Source: UMGS1840 sp045661305 | GTDB taxonomy: Bacteria; Bacillota; Clostridia; UMGS1840 | Reading direction: 5' to 3' | Assembly (NCBI GenBank): GCA_045661305.1 | Contig: JAZRFJ010000018.1 | Location: 1-60,114 of the forward strand | DNA length: 60,114 bases | Notes under the pieces: model-generated | The model's database searches: none | Told to the model about the DNA's origin: nothing | The model's input: the letters and a program-made list of their open reading frames with translations, nothing else | Shown here: piece after piece, positions 17,273-27,687 of the stretch | Numbering within the stretch: the stretch's first letter is position 1 | Layout of the letters: the number at the start of each line of letters is the position of its first letter | Program-made: the position numbers and the translations under genes

Positions 17273-19000
17273 ATGGCACTTGATTGTAATACATTAAGAT
17301 TTTTAGCCTATGAGCTTAATAAAACATTAAACGGCGGAAGAATTGACAAGATTTATCAGATGTCAAAAACTCAAATTTTGCTCACGGTACGCTCGCTTGG
17401 AGAAAATTACCGTCTTTACGCATCGTGCGATGCACAAAAAGGCAGAGTTTGTCTTACAAATCAGAGGTTTGAAAATCCTGATGTTCCGCCTGTGTTTTGT
17501 ATGCTTTTGCGTAAGCATCTTTCGGGCGGAAAAATAACTGATATATCTACAGTTAAGAATGAAAGAATTTTAAAAATAGAAGTAGAAAGCACGAATGAGC
17601 TTTTTGAAATTACAAAAAGAACACTTATTGTTGAAATTATGGGAAAGCACTCAAATATCATTCTTACCGATGAGGACGGGCGAATAATAGACTGTGCATC
17701 AAGAGTTGATTTTACTGTTTCGGAAAAAAGGCAGGTGCTTCCAGGACTTTATTACGAGCTTCCGCCAAAATCCGAAAAGGCTGACCCGTTTGAAACTGAT
17801 AATGTAAAAATGCTTGACATTCTTTCACAAAAAGATGCAAATGATGACCTTAGTAATATTATTTTATCAGGCTTTGACGGAATGTCACCGCTTTTATCAA
17901 GAGAAATTGCATATAAAGCTCAAAATGATGCTATAAAAGGTGTTGTCGTTTTAAAGGAATACCTTTCTAAAATTGAAAATTATGAAAAAAGCCCACTTGT
18001 CCTTATTGATAAAAAAACTAATGAGCCTAAGGATTTATATATATTTGATATAGCGCAGTATGGTGATTTTTATGAGAAAAAATATTTTGATACAGTAAAC
18101 GAATGTGTGGATTTTTTCTACTCTGGAAAGGAAGAAAAAAGAAAGCTTGATGAAAAGAAACAATCACTATATACTGTTATTTCAAAGAGCATTTCAAAAA
18201 CATCAAAAAAGCTTGATATTCATACAAAAAATGTAGATAAAGCAAAAAAGAAAGACAGATACAGAATTTATGCTGAGCTTATAACAGCAAATCTGTATAA
18301 ACTTACGAAAAATTCAAATGAAGCGGTTTTAGAGAATTATTATGACAATAATAATCCTATAACAGTTCCGATGGACGAAACGATGTCCCCTGCAAGAAAT
18401 GCAAAGAAATATTTTGAAAAATATAATAAAGAAAAAAATATGGAAAAGATTTCTTCAGAAATGATAAAAGAACTTCAAGAAGAGCTTGAATATTTATTTC
18501 AACTTCGTGATACAGTTGAAATATGTAACGATAAAAAATCACTTGACGAGATAAAAGAAGAACTTGTTTTTGGTGAATATATAAAAGAGAAGACAAAGAA
18601 CAATGTTAAAAAGAAACAGCCTGTTTCAAAACCGCTTGAATTTATGTCTACGGACGGATTTTTGATTTTATGCGGAAGAAACAACAGACAAAATGAGGAG
18701 CTTACTTTAAAAATTGCATCAAAAAATGATTTGTGGCTTCATATAAGAAATGTCGCAGGGAGTCATGTTGTTATACGCAGTCAGGGTAGTGAAATTCCTG
18801 ACAAAACATTAGAGGAGGCTGCAATAATTGCAGCGGTATATTCAAAAAAATCAAAGGATACAAAAGCTGATGTTGATTATACACAGGTAAAATATGTGAA
18901 AAAACCGGCTAACGCAAAGCCTGGTATGGTTATATATGATAATTTTAAAGGGATAACAGTTGAGCCTGATATAAAAATAGCGGAAAGCTTAAAGAGGTGA
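17273..19000 (+). CDS. rqcH: Rqc2 homologue RqcH (NFACT family)
   Basis: Ribosome-associated quality control factor that recruits Ala-tRNA to stalled 50S subunits and adds C-terminal alanine tails; older annotation is fibronectin-binding protein. 575 residues: NFACT-N domain (opening DCNTLRFLAYELNKTL), helix-hairpin-helix region, a long charged coiled coil about 280-440, then NFACT-R with NDLWLHIRNVAGSHVVIR. ATG has GAAAGG upstream. The domain order is complete. Confidence 0.94.
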   Translation: MALDCNTLRFLAYELNKTLNGGRIDKIYQMSKTQILLTVRSLGENYRLYASCDAQKGRVCLTNQRFENPDVPPVFCMLLRKHLSGGKITDISTVKNERILKIEVESTNELFEITKRTLIVEIMGKHSNIILTDEDGRIIDCASRVDFTVSEKRQVLPGLYYELPPKSEKADPFETDNVKMLDILSQKDANDDLSNIILSGFDGMSPLLSREIAYKAQNDAIKGVVVLKEYLSKIENYEKSPLVLIDKKTNEPKDLYIFDIAQYGDFYEKKYFDTVNECVDFFYSGKEEKRKLDEKKQSLYTVISKSISKTSKKLDIHTKNVDKAKKKDRYRIYAELITANLYKLTKNSNEAVLENYYDNNNPITVPMDETMSPARNAKKYFEKYNKEKNMEKISSEMIKELQEELEYLFQLRDTVEICNDKKSLDEIKEELVFGEYIKEKTKNNVKKKQPVSKPLEFMSTDGFLILCGRNNRQNEELTLKIASKNDLWLHIRNVAGSHVVIRSQGSEIPDKTLEEAAIIAAVYSKKSKDTKADVDYTQVKYVKKPANAKPGMVIYDNFKGITVEPDIKIAESLKR

Positions 19001-19007
19001 AAAGAGA

Positions 19008-20537
19008 GTGCTTTCAAGAGTAAAAAGTGCAGGAATAGCGGGAATAGATGGATATGAGGTAACAGTTGAGGCTGATGTTTCAGGGGGACTTCCTTCTTTT
19101 GATGTTGTTGGACTTGCCGATGTTGCTATAAAAGAATCAAAGGAAAGAGTAAAAAGTGCAATAAAAAATTCAGGCTTTCAGCTAAAATCATATAAAATAA
19201 CTGTAAATCTTGCACCCGCGGCTATAAAAAAAGACGGCACTCATTATGATTTACCATTAGCAACGGCTGTTTTAGGCGCTTTGGGGCATATAAATGCACA
19301 AAATATAGAGAACTATGCTATTTTAGGCGAACTCTCTCTTTATGGTGAAGTGAGGGGTGTCAGCGGCATTTTACCGATGACAGATAAGCTTAAAAAATCA
19401 GGCTTTAAAAATATAATAGTCCCATATGATAACAGAAATGAGGCAGCAATTGTTAAAGGGATAAATGTATATCCCGTAAAGACACTAAAAGAAACACTTG
19501 ATATAATTAATTCACACGATGAAGTTAAGCCTTACATAAATGAAAATAAATATGATAACGATGAAGACGAAATTGCTCTTGATTTTTGTGATGTTCAGGG
19601 ACAGGAGCAAGCAAAAAGGGCGTTAGAGATTGCTTGTGCAGGGGGACATAGCTGTCTTATGATAGGAAGTCCCGGAAGCGGAAAAACAATGCTCTCAAAG
19701 AGAGTGCCGTATATTCTTCCGCCTCTTACACACGAGGAATCAATCGAGGTAACAAAGCTTTATTCGATTTCATCTTTAATAAGCGATGATAAACCTCTTA
19801 TGACAAAAAGACCGTTTAGAACAATTCACCATACTGCTTCACAGGTAAGTATTATCGGAGGCGGTGCAAAGGCAAATCCCGGAGAGGTTTCTCTTGCACA
19901 TAACGGTGTTCTTTTTATGGACGAGCTGCCTGAATTTAAAAGGGCAACTCTTGAGGTATTAAGACAGCCTCTTGAAGATAAAGAGGTAACTGTTACAAGA
20001 GTTTCCAAAAGTGCTACATACCCATGTAATTTCATGGTTATAGCGGCAATGAACCCATGTCCTTGCGGATATATGTCTTCCGATAAAAGAGAATGTACCT
20101 GCTCACTTGATGAGATAAGAAGATATCAGAAAAAGATTTCAGGACCTCTTCTTGACAGAATAGATTTACAGGTAGAGGTAAGCGGTATAGAATATAAGGA
20201 AATGGTTTCTTCCGAGAAAGCAGAAAAATCGTCTGAAATAAGAAAAAGAGTTGTAATGGCAAGAGAAGTGCAGAAAGAAAGGTATAAAAACGAAAAAATA
20301 ACTACTAATTCACAGCTCACTACACCTCTTATTAAAAAATATTGCAAGTTAACTGATGCAGCACAAAAGATACTTGAAATGGCATTTGACAGAATGGGAC
20401 TTTCCGCAAGAGGTTACACCAAAATAATAAAGGTTGCCCGTACGATTGCCGACCTTGAGGGGATAGCGGAGATTAATGAAACACATATTGCAGAGGCAAT
20501 AGGATACAGAGATATAGATACAAAATATTTCAATTAA
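19008..20537 (+). CDS. YifB/ComM family Mg-chelatase-like AAA+ ATPase
   Basis: 509 residues. Lon-protease-like S5 domain at the N-terminus (VDVSGGLPSFDVVGLAD-type segment without obvious catalytic use), then an AAA+ module: GSPGSGKTMLSKRVP, FMDELPEFKRATLEVLRQPLED, and a zinc-like Cys cluster CPCGYMSSDKRECTC, ending in the Mg-chelatase C-domain (RMGLSARGYTKIIKVARTIADL). Relatives (ComM) are branch-migration helicases in transformation. GTG start with AGAGGTG upstream; it lies 7 bp after rqcH. Confidence 0.92.
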   Translation: MLSRVKSAGIAGIDGYEVTVEADVSGGLPSFDVVGLADVAIKESKERVKSAIKNSGFQLKSYKITVNLAPAAIKKDGTHYDLPLATAVLGALGHINAQNIENYAILGELSLYGEVRGVSGILPMTDKLKKSGFKNIIVPYDNRNEAAIVKGINVYPVKTLKETLDIINSHDEVKPYINENKYDNDEDEIALDFCDVQGQEQAKRALEIACAGGHSCLMIGSPGSGKTMLSKRVPYILPPLTHEESIEVTKLYSISSLISDDKPLMTKRPFRTIHHTASQVSIIGGGAKANPGEVSLAHNGVLFMDELPEFKRATLEVLRQPLEDKEVTVTRVSKSATYPCNFMVIAAMNPCPCGYMSSDKRECTCSLDEIRRYQKKISGPLLDRIDLQVEVSGIEYKEMVSSEKAEKSSEIRKRVVMAREVQKERYKNEKITTNSQLTTPLIKKYCKLTDAAQKILEMAFDRMGLSARGYTKIIKVARTIADLEGIAEINETHIAEAIGYRDIDTKYFN

Positions 20538-20553
20538 AGGAGACTTATTTGAA

Positions 20554-21804
20554 ATGGAGCTTATTATGGGAATAGGTATGGTAATTATTGTTTTACTTGT
20601 TGTTCTTATCATTCTTTCATTGAAAAAACAAGATTTTTCGGATGTAAGAAACGAGCTTGCAAATAATATCAAAAACATGAGCGACATGATAAACCAGACA
20701 CAAAATCAGGCACTTAATATGCAGGATGTAAGACTGAAAGAGCTTTCCGAAAAATTTGTTAATTTTACAAACGAAACAAATGAGAAGTTAAAATCATTTG
20801 AAGAAAGACTTAATAACTCAGCATCAAGCACAGAAAAAAAGATGGAGGGAATTCGTGAAACTGTTGAACAGCGTCTTTTTAAAATGCAAAATGATAATAA
20901 CGAAAAGTTGGAAAAGATGCGTGAAACTGTTGATGAAAAGCTTCAAAAAACATTGGAGGACAGAATTTCAAAATCCTTTAAGCTTGTTTCCGAAAGATTA
21001 GAGGAAGTTTATAAGGGTTTAGGGGAAATGAAAAATTTAGCATCGGGTGTTGGCGACCTTAAAAAAGTCTTATCAAATGTCAAGACGAGAGGAATTTTGG
21101 GAGAAATACAGCTTGGAGCAATACTTGAGCAGTTTATGGCACCCGAGCAGTATGAAACAAACTTCCGTGTCAAGAATGACAGACAGGAAGCTGTTGAGTA
21201 TGCAATAAAGCTTCCAGGGAACGATAATGAGCCTGTATTTCTGCCTATTGACGCAAAATTTCCTGTTGATGCTTACAATAATCTTAATGAGGCATATGAT
21301 TCGGGAGACCCTGCACTTGTGGAAAACGCAAAAAAAGTGCTTGTTACCCGTATAAAGCAGTTTGCAAAGGATATTTCTGATAAATATATTTCACCACCGC
21401 TTACAACAGATTTTGCGATTATGTTCCTTCCTGTTGAGGGGCTTTATTCCGAGGTTGTAAGAAGCGGACTTTTGGAGATTTTGCAAAGAGAATATAAGAT
21501 TAATATTGCAGGACCTACAACGATAGCTGCATTTTTACAAAGCTTACAGATGGGCTTTAAAACACTTGCAATTCAAAAGAGGTCGGGAGAAGTTTTTGAT
21601 ATTTTAGGAGCAGTAAAAACTGAATTTGAAAAATTCTCTGATGGAATAAAGAGCGCACAGCAGAAGATGGACCAGGCACATGATGCGTTAGAGAAGCTTG
21701 TGGGAACAAGAACAAGAGCAATACAAAGAAAATTAAAAACAATAACCTCTTTACCTGAAGAGGAAGCTATAAAATTATTGGAAACAGATATAGACGAAGT
21801 GTAA
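20554..21804 (+). CDS. rmuC: RmuC-family protein (DNA recombination limiting)
   Basis: 416 residues: one N-terminal membrane helix (residues 1-22), a long coiled coil about 25-160, then the RmuC nuclease-like domain with GVGDLKKVLSNVKTRGILGE, LPIDAKFPVDAY and FLPVEGLYSEV. Loss of RmuC raises inversion rates in E. coli; it is thought to be a structure-selective nuclease. AAAGGAGA upstream, 16 bp after yifB. Confidence 0.94.
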   Translation: MELIMGIGMVIIVLLVVLIILSLKKQDFSDVRNELANNIKNMSDMINQTQNQALNMQDVRLKELSEKFVNFTNETNEKLKSFEERLNNSASSTEKKMEGIRETVEQRLFKMQNDNNEKLEKMRETVDEKLQKTLEDRISKSFKLVSERLEEVYKGLGEMKNLASGVGDLKKVLSNVKTRGILGEIQLGAILEQFMAPEQYETNFRVKNDRQEAVEYAIKLPGNDNEPVFLPIDAKFPVDAYNNLNEAYDSGDPALVENAKKVLVTRIKQFAKDISDKYISPPLTTDFAIMFLPVEGLYSEVVRSGLLEILQREYKINIAGPTTIAAFLQSLQMGFKTLAIQKRSGEVFDILGAVKTEFEKFSDGIKSAQQKMDQAHDALEKLVGTRTRAIQRKLKTITSLPEEEAIKLLETDIDEV

Positions 21805-21815
21805 GTAGAAAGGAT

Positions 21816-23282
21816 ATGGTTTTTTTGAAACAGTTTGAAGTAAAAGAAAATTTATCAATGCTTGTGGATTTTTATGAATTTACTATGTCAAACGGATATT
21901 TTAAAAACGGGATGAAAGATAAGATAGTTGTTTTTGATATGTTCTTCCGTAAAATTCCCGATGACGGGGGTTATGCTATTATGGCAGGGCTAGAGCAGGT
22001 TATTGAATATATCGAGAATCTCAGATTTTCTGACAGTGACATTGAATATTTAAGGTCTAAGAAAATTTTTGATGAAGATTTTCTTATGTATCTTAAAAAT
22101 TTCAAATTCTCATCTTCAGTATGGGCAATTCCCGAGGGAACACCGATTTTTCCTATGGAGCCTCTTATTGTTATAAAGGGACCTGCTATTGAAGCGCAGC
22201 TTATGGAAACAATGATACTCCTTACAATAAACCACCAGAGTCTTATTGCTACAAAGGCAAAAAGAATTGTAAGAGCAGCCAAAGGCAGAGCAGTTATGGA
22301 ATTCGGCTCACGCCGTGCACAAGGCTATGACGGTGCGGTCTTAGGAGCAAGAGCTGCTTATATAGGCGGTTGCTGTGGTACTGCATGTACTATTACAGAT
22401 GTAAAATATCAGATACCTGCACTTGGTACAATGGCACATAGCTGGATACAGATGTTTCCTACTGAATATGATGCATTTTATGAATACGCATCATTATATC
22501 CTGATAACTGCACACTTCTTATTGATACTTATAATGTTTTAAATTCAGGAATAAAAAATGCGATAAAGGTATTTGACGAGGTTATTGTTCCGAAAGGATA
22601 CCGTCCTAAAGGAGTAAGAATTGACAGCGGTGACATTACTTATCTTTCAAAAAAAGTGCGTAAAATACTTGATGATGCAGGATATAGTGATGTAGGAATA
22701 GTTGCATCAAACTCTTTAGATGAATATATTATAAAAGATATGCTTATACAGGGGGCAAAGGTTGACAGCTTTGGCGTAGGCGAAAGACTTATAACATCAA
22801 AATCCGAGCCTGTATTTGGCGGAGTTTATAAGCTTGTAAGTGTATTTGATGATAAAAAGGAAATTCCGAAAATAAAGCTGAGTGAAAATGTACAAAAAAT
22901 AACAATACCTTGCTTTAAGGATTTATACAGACTTTATTCAAAGGAAACAGGAAAAGCAATCGCTGATGTAATAACAACAAAAGGCGAGAAGATAAACGAG
23001 AATGAGCCTTATGAAATTTTCCACCCTGAGTTCACATGGAAAAGAAAGAAGATAACAGATTTTACAGCTAAAAAGCTTTTAGTTAAGATTTATGATAACG
23101 GAAAGCTTGTTTATAAATGCCCGTCTGTAAAGGAAATCAAGGAATACTGTGACAGTCAGGTTGATACCTTGTGGGACGAGGTAACCCGTCTTGAAAATCC
23201 GCATACCTATTATGTGGATTTATCCAAGAAATTATGGAAAATAAGAGATAAGATGCTAAAGGTTTACAACAAGGCTGACTAA
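21816..23282 (+). CDS. pncB: Nicotinate phosphoribosyltransferase
   Basis: NAD salvage: nicotinate plus PRPP to nicotinate mononucleotide, coupled to ATP hydrolysis. 488 residues with EFGSRRAQGYDGAVLGARAAYIGG, GTMAHSWIQMF (the phosphorylated His region), IDTYNVLNSGIKNAI and RIDSGDITYLS. The ATG at 21816 has only about one base between it and AAAGGA; TTG 21825, in frame, has 10-nt spacing and may be the true start (485 residues). It follows rmuC by 11 bp. Confidence 0.95.
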   Translation: MVFLKQFEVKENLSMLVDFYEFTMSNGYFKNGMKDKIVVFDMFFRKIPDDGGYAIMAGLEQVIEYIENLRFSDSDIEYLRSKKIFDEDFLMYLKNFKFSSSVWAIPEGTPIFPMEPLIVIKGPAIEAQLMETMILLTINHQSLIATKAKRIVRAAKGRAVMEFGSRRAQGYDGAVLGARAAYIGGCCGTACTITDVKYQIPALGTMAHSWIQMFPTEYDAFYEYASLYPDNCTLLIDTYNVLNSGIKNAIKVFDEVIVPKGYRPKGVRIDSGDITYLSKKVRKILDDAGYSDVGIVASNSLDEYIIKDMLIQGAKVDSFGVGERLITSKSEPVFGGVYKLVSVFDDKKEIPKIKLSENVQKITIPCFKDLYRLYSKETGKAIADVITTKGEKINENEPYEIFHPEFTWKRKKITDFTAKKLLVKIYDNGKLVYKCPSVKEIKEYCDSQVDTLWDEVTRLENPHTYYVDLSKKLWKIRDKMLKVYNKAD

Positions 23283-23299
23283 ATGGAGGAGATAAGACA

Positions 23300-25117
23300 A
23301 TGATAAGAGAAGATTTAAGAAATATTGCTATAATCGCCCATGTTGACCATGGTAAGACAACACTTGTTGACCAGCTTTTAAAGCAGGGCGGTGTGTACAG
23401 AGACAATCAAGAGGTTGAAGAAAGAGTTATGGATAATAATGCCTTAGAAAAAGAGAGAGGCATTACTATCCTTGCAAAAAATACAGCAGCAACATATAAC
23501 GGGGTGAAAATAAATATTGTTGATACTCCCGGACATGCTGATTTTTCAGGAGAAGTTGAGCGTATCTTAAAAATGGTAAACGGTGTTTTACTTCTTGTTG
23601 ATGCTGCTGAGGGGCCAATGCCACAGACAAGATTTGTTTTGCAAAAAGCATTAGAGCTTGGACATAGAATTATTGTAGTTATAAATAAGATAGACCGTCC
23701 TGATGCGAGATTGGATGAGGTTGGGGAAGAAGTCTTAGAGCTTTTATTAGAGCTTGATGCAAACGATGAACAGCTTGACAGCCCTATACTTTATTGTTCG
23801 GGAAGAGACGGAACAGCTTCTTATTCGCCAAATGTTGCAGGCGAAAATTTTGATTGTCTTTTTGAAAAGATTATAAGCTATATTCCTGCTCCGGAGGGCG
23901 ATGCAGAGGGTGATTTACAGGTTTTGGTTTCATCTATTGATTATAATGACTATGTGGGCAGAATTGCAATCGGAAGGGTAGAGAGAGGCGTAATAAAGGC
24001 AAACAGCGAGGTTACTGTTTGTGATTATCACGAAAGACGCGCCCCCAGACGCGGAAAAATCGTTAATCTTTATCAGATTGAGGGACTTGGTAAGGCACAG
24101 GTTTCAGAGGCTAAAGTCGGAGATATTGTCTCTTTTTCAGGAATAACTGATATTACAATCGGTGAAACTGTTACATGTGTTTCAAATCCTGAGCCTGTTG
24201 AATTTGTTAAAATCGGTGAGCCTACTGTTGAGATGACATTTAGTGTAAATAACAGCCCGTTTGCAGGCAGAGAGGGTAAGTTTGTAACATCAAGACAAAT
24301 TAAGGACAGACTTGAAAAAGAGCTTTTAAAAGATGTATCTTTAAGAGTTTCTGACGGTGAAACAACAGACAGCTTCCAGGTTTGCGGAAGAGGTGAAATG
24401 CACCTTTCTATTCTTATTGAAACGATGCGTAGGGAAGGCTTTGAATTTTCTGTAAGCACACCTAAGGTATTATATAAAGAAATTGACGGAGTTTTGTGTG
24501 AGCCAATCGAAAAACTTCTTTTAGATGTTCCCGAAGATTCTGTCGGCTCGGTTATGGAAAAGATGGGACTTAGAAAAGCTGAGCTTCAGCAAATGATGCC
24601 TGTTGGCAATCGTATGAGATTAGAATTTCTTATTCCGTCAAGAGGACTTTTCGGATATAAGAGTGAATTTTTGACAGATACAAAAGGTGAGGGCGTTTTG
24701 AACTCTGTTTTCCATGAGTATCAGCCATATAAAGGCGATATACAGAAAAGATTTACAGGTTCTCTTGTTGCATTTGAAACAGGAACTGCAGTTGTTTACG
24801 GACTTTTTAATGCACAGGAAAGAGGTACACTCTTTATTCCAGCAGGTGTTGATGTGTACGAGGGTATGGTTGTAGGTTTTTCTCCAAAGCAGGAGGATAT
24901 AAATGTAAATGTATGTAAAACAAAGCATCTTACAAATACCCGTGCTTCAGGAAGCGATGATGCCTTAAAGCTTACCCCTTACAGAAAATTGAGCTTGGAA
25001 GAATCACTCGAATTTTTAAATGATGACGAGCTTTTAGAGGTTACTCCGGAAAGCCTTAGAATAAGAAAAAGAATACTTAATAATTCATTAAGAGCAAAAG
25101 CAAGAGCCAAGCAGTAA
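23300..25117 (+). CDS. typA: Translational GTPase TypA/BipA
   Basis: Ribosome-binding GTPase involved in 50S assembly and stress or cold adaptation. 605 residues. G1 AHVDHGKTTLVDQL, switch I with RGITILAKNTA, G3 DTPGHADF, G4 NKIDRPDA; then EF-Tu-like domain II, EF-G-like III and V, and the TypA-specific C-terminal domain (SLVAFETGTAVVYGLFNAQ, TKHLTNTRASGSDDALKL). GGAGGAG upstream. Full length. Confidence 0.97.
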   Translation: MIREDLRNIAIIAHVDHGKTTLVDQLLKQGGVYRDNQEVEERVMDNNALEKERGITILAKNTAATYNGVKINIVDTPGHADFSGEVERILKMVNGVLLLVDAAEGPMPQTRFVLQKALELGHRIIVVINKIDRPDARLDEVGEEVLELLLELDANDEQLDSPILYCSGRDGTASYSPNVAGENFDCLFEKIISYIPAPEGDAEGDLQVLVSSIDYNDYVGRIAIGRVERGVIKANSEVTVCDYHERRAPRRGKIVNLYQIEGLGKAQVSEAKVGDIVSFSGITDITIGETVTCVSNPEPVEFVKIGEPTVEMTFSVNNSPFAGREGKFVTSRQIKDRLEKELLKDVSLRVSDGETTDSFQVCGRGEMHLSILIETMRREGFEFSVSTPKVLYKEIDGVLCEPIEKLLLDVPEDSVGSVMEKMGLRKAELQQMMPVGNRMRLEFLIPSRGLFGYKSEFLTDTKGEGVLNSVFHEYQPYKGDIQKRFTGSLVAFETGTAVVYGLFNAQERGTLFIPAGVDVYEGMVVGFSPKQEDINVNVCKTKHLTNTRASGSDDALKLTPYRKLSLEESLEFLNDDELLEVTPESLRIRKRILNNSLRAKARAKQ

Positions 25118-25134
25118 AGGAGAAACAAAGAAAA

Positions 25135-26175
25135 ATGATAAGAGCAGGAATACTCGGTGTAACAGGTTATGCCGGAATTGAACTTTTGAGATTACTTACA
25201 AATCATCCCGATGTTGAAGTGACAACGCTCGTTTCGGGGAGCAGTGTAGGTAAAAAAATATCAGATATTTATCCTAATTTCAAAAACATCTGCGAGATTG
25301 AGCTTGAAGAACTTAACTATACCAAAATAGAGGAAAAGTGTGATGTTGTTTTCACTTCTCTTCCGCATGGTGCGTCCGATGAGATAATTGCACAGCTTTA
25401 TAAAAGAGATTTGAAAATTATTGATTTAAGCGGTGATTACAGATATGACGATGTGGCTGTATATGAAAAATGGTATAAAACAGAGCATAAAAATAAAGAG
25501 CTTTTAAAGGAAGCGGTTTACGGACTTTGTGAGCTTTATAAGGACAAAATTAAAAATGCTCGTTTAATTGGAAATCCGGGTTGTTATACAACAGCTTCTA
25601 TTTTGGGAGCAATTCCTCTTATAAAAAGCGGTTTTGTTTCTACGGACAATATAATAATAGATGCGAAATCAGGTGTAAGCGGAGCAGGCAGAGGCTTAGC
25701 TCAGCCTTTTCACTTTGTAGAATGTACTGAAACCATGAAAGCTTACAAGGTTGCTACTCACCGTCATACCTCGGAAATTGAACAGGAATATTCAAAGGCG
25801 GCAGGAAAAGAGGTTATGGTAAGCTTCACACCTCATCTTATTCCGCAAAAAAGAGGAATATATTCTACAATTTATATGAATCTTAATGATGACTATACAG
25901 ATGCACAGCTTTTAGATGCCTATAAGGTTTTCTATAAGGATTGCCCGTTTGTTAGAATATGCGATGAGGGTGTTATTGCAGAATCAAAGAATGTAAACGG
26001 CTCAAATTATATTGATATAGGTCTTAAAGTAGACAAAAGATTAAAAAGAGTTGTTGTTACAAGCACAATAGATAATTTAATCAAAGGTGCGGCAGGGCAG
26101 GCTGTTCAGAACATGAATATAATGTTTGGACTTTCGGAAACTGCCGGACTTAAAACAGTTGCAAATTATCTTTGA
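25135..26175 (+). CDS. argC: N-acetyl-gamma-glutamyl-phosphate reductase
   Basis: Third step of arginine synthesis: NADPH reduction of N-acetylglutamyl phosphate to the semialdehyde. 346 residues. N-terminal NADP motif GVTGYAGIELLRLL, FTSLPHGAS, catalytic Cys150 in IGNPGCYTTAS, and ATHRHTSEIEQ. AAAGGAGA upstream. It is the only arginine gene in the window; usually argJBD follow, but here a terminator comes next, so the other genes must lie elsewhere. Confidence 0.96.
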   Translation: MIRAGILGVTGYAGIELLRLLTNHPDVEVTTLVSGSSVGKKISDIYPNFKNICEIELEELNYTKIEEKCDVVFTSLPHGASDEIIAQLYKRDLKIIDLSGDYRYDDVAVYEKWYKTEHKNKELLKEAVYGLCELYKDKIKNARLIGNPGCYTTASILGAIPLIKSGFVSTDNIIIDAKSGVSGAGRGLAQPFHFVECTETMKAYKVATHRHTSEIEQEYSKAAGKEVMVSFTPHLIPQKRGIYSTIYMNLNDDYTDAQLLDAYKVFYKDCPFVRICDEGVIAESKNVNGSNYIDIGLKVDKRLKRVVVTSTIDNLIKGAAGQAVQNMNIMFGLSETAGLKTVANYL

Positions 26176-26194
26176 TATTTAAAAAATGAAAAAA

Positions 26195-26230
26195 TAAGGC
26201 TGAACAGTGAATAAAAACTGTTCAGCCTTA
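26195..26230. terminator. Bidirectional terminator between argC and pyk
   Basis: Thirteen-bp perfect stem TAAGGCTGAACAG/CTGTTCAGCCTTA with a 10-nt loop. The T-rich side is on the minus strand (TTTTTTCATTTTTT), so it is strongest for pyk. Confidence 0.85.
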
Positions 26231-26252
26231 TATTGGTTTTACTCTTTAATTT

Positions 26253-27659
26253 TTATACCTTATGCACTTTGAGTAAATTGGTAGCAGAGCCAACAGGCAT
26301 TCCGCTTGTTATAACAACAAGGTCATTTTTTTCCACATAATCCTTTTCAAAAGCAACCTTTACAGCATGCTCCAGAAGTATATCTGTATTTGGCTGAAGC
26401 TCTGCCATTACAGGATAAACGCCCCATGAAAGAGCAAGCTTACGATATGTTTTTACAAAAGGTGTTGCCGCAATAATCGGCATTTTAGGTCTGAATTTAG
26501 ACATATCTCTTGCACTTTTACCTGTTTTTGTAACAACAATTACTGCTCTCGCATTAAGGTCGTGTGCAGTAGTACATGCGGCGTGCGAAATAGCATCAGG
26601 AACTGTAGGTGCAGGAAGGTCGTTATTGAAAAATCTCTTTTTATAATCTATGTCAATTTCAGTAGTTTTAGCAATTCGTGCCATAGTTTTTACCGCTTCA
26701 ACAGGATATTTTCCTACAGCAGTTTCTCCTGAGAGCATTATTGCACTTGTGCCGTCATAGACAGCGTTTGCAACATCGGAGGTTTCAGCTCTTGTCGGAC
26801 GCGGATTATTAATCATGGATTCCAACATCTGTGTTGCAGTTATAACTCTCTTTCCGGCACTGTAACATTTTTTAATCATCATTTTCTGAAGTGTCGGAAG
26901 GAGTTCAAAATCTATTTCTATTCCCATATCACCTCTTGCAACCATAATGCCGTTTGAGGCGTCAATTATTTCATCAATATTATTAACTCCGTCACGGTTT
27001 TCAATTTTTGCAATAATTTCGATTTCGTTTCCGCCGTTTGCATCTAAAAATTTTCTCATCATTATAATATCGTCAGCCCTTCTTACAAAAGATGCTGCAA
27101 CATAGTCAAAATCGTTCTCTATTCCGAAAAGAAGGTCTTTTTTATCAACATCGTCCATGTATGGCATATAAAGGTCGATGCCCGGGAAATTAAGACCTTT
27201 TCTGTCTGAAAGAACTCCGCCTACAATAACCTCGCATTCAATTTCTCTTTCTGAAAGTGAAACGACACGCATTTCTAAATTTCCGTCATCAAGAAGTATG
27301 CGGTCATTTTTTTTAAGGTCAAAAGGCAACTTTTTATAAGTTACCGAAACCTTTTCTTCATTTCCTTTGATGTCTTCTGTTGTAAAAGTAAATTTCTGTC
27401 CTTTTTTCAGTGTAACCTTTGAGTTTTCAAAGGTTTTTATTCTTACCTCAGGACCTTTTGTGTCAAGAAGAAGTGCAACAGGGATTTCAAGCTCATTGCG
27501 TATTTTTTTGAAAGTGTCAATTCTTTTCTTATGGCTCTCATAATCTCCGTGCGAAAAATTTATTCTTGCAACATTCATGCCTGAAAGAATCATTTGTCTT
27601 AAAACATTTTCGTCATCTGTTGCAGGTCCTAAAGTACATACAATTTTAGTTTTTCTCAT
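26253..27659 (-). CDS. pyk: Pyruvate kinase
   Basis: Last step of glycolysis, phosphoenolpyruvate plus ADP to pyruvate plus ATP. 468 residues: KIVCTLGPATDD, NFSHGDYESH, LDTKGPEVR, IAKIENRDGVNNIDEI (catalytic Lys), MVARGDMGIEI, TATQMLESM and SGETAVGKYPVEAV. It lacks the extra C-terminal PEP-utilising-like domain of Bacillus pyruvate kinase, ending at the standard C-domain. It lies 28 bp after mecA, in the same direction. Confidence 0.97.
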   Translation of the reverse strand: MRKTKIVCTLGPATDDENVLRQMILSGMNVARINFSHGDYESHKKRIDTFKKIRNELEIPVALLLDTKGPEVRIKTFENSKVTLKKGQKFTFTTEDIKGNEEKVSVTYKKLPFDLKKNDRILLDDGNLEMRVVSLSEREIECEVIVGGVLSDRKGLNFPGIDLYMPYMDDVDKKDLLFGIENDFDYVAASFVRRADDIIMMRKFLDANGGNEIEIIAKIENRDGVNNIDEIIDASNGIMVARGDMGIEIDFELLPTLQKMMIKKCYSAGKRVITATQMLESMINNPRPTRAETSDVANAVYDGTSAIMLSGETAVGKYPVEAVKTMARIAKTTEIDIDYKKRFFNNDLPAPTVPDAISHAACTTAHDLNARAVIVVTKTGKSARDMSKFRPKMPIIAATPFVKTYRKLALSWGVYPVMAELQPNTDILLEHAVKVAFEKDYVEKNDLVVITSGMPVGSATNLLKVHKV

Positions 27660-27687
27660 ATTATATTGCTTCCTTTCGTTTATAGTA

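Noticed and set aside
25135..26175. Broken arginine operon
   Set aside because: argC is intact and followed at once by a terminator; the other arg genes may simply lie elsewhere, so no decay can be claimed.
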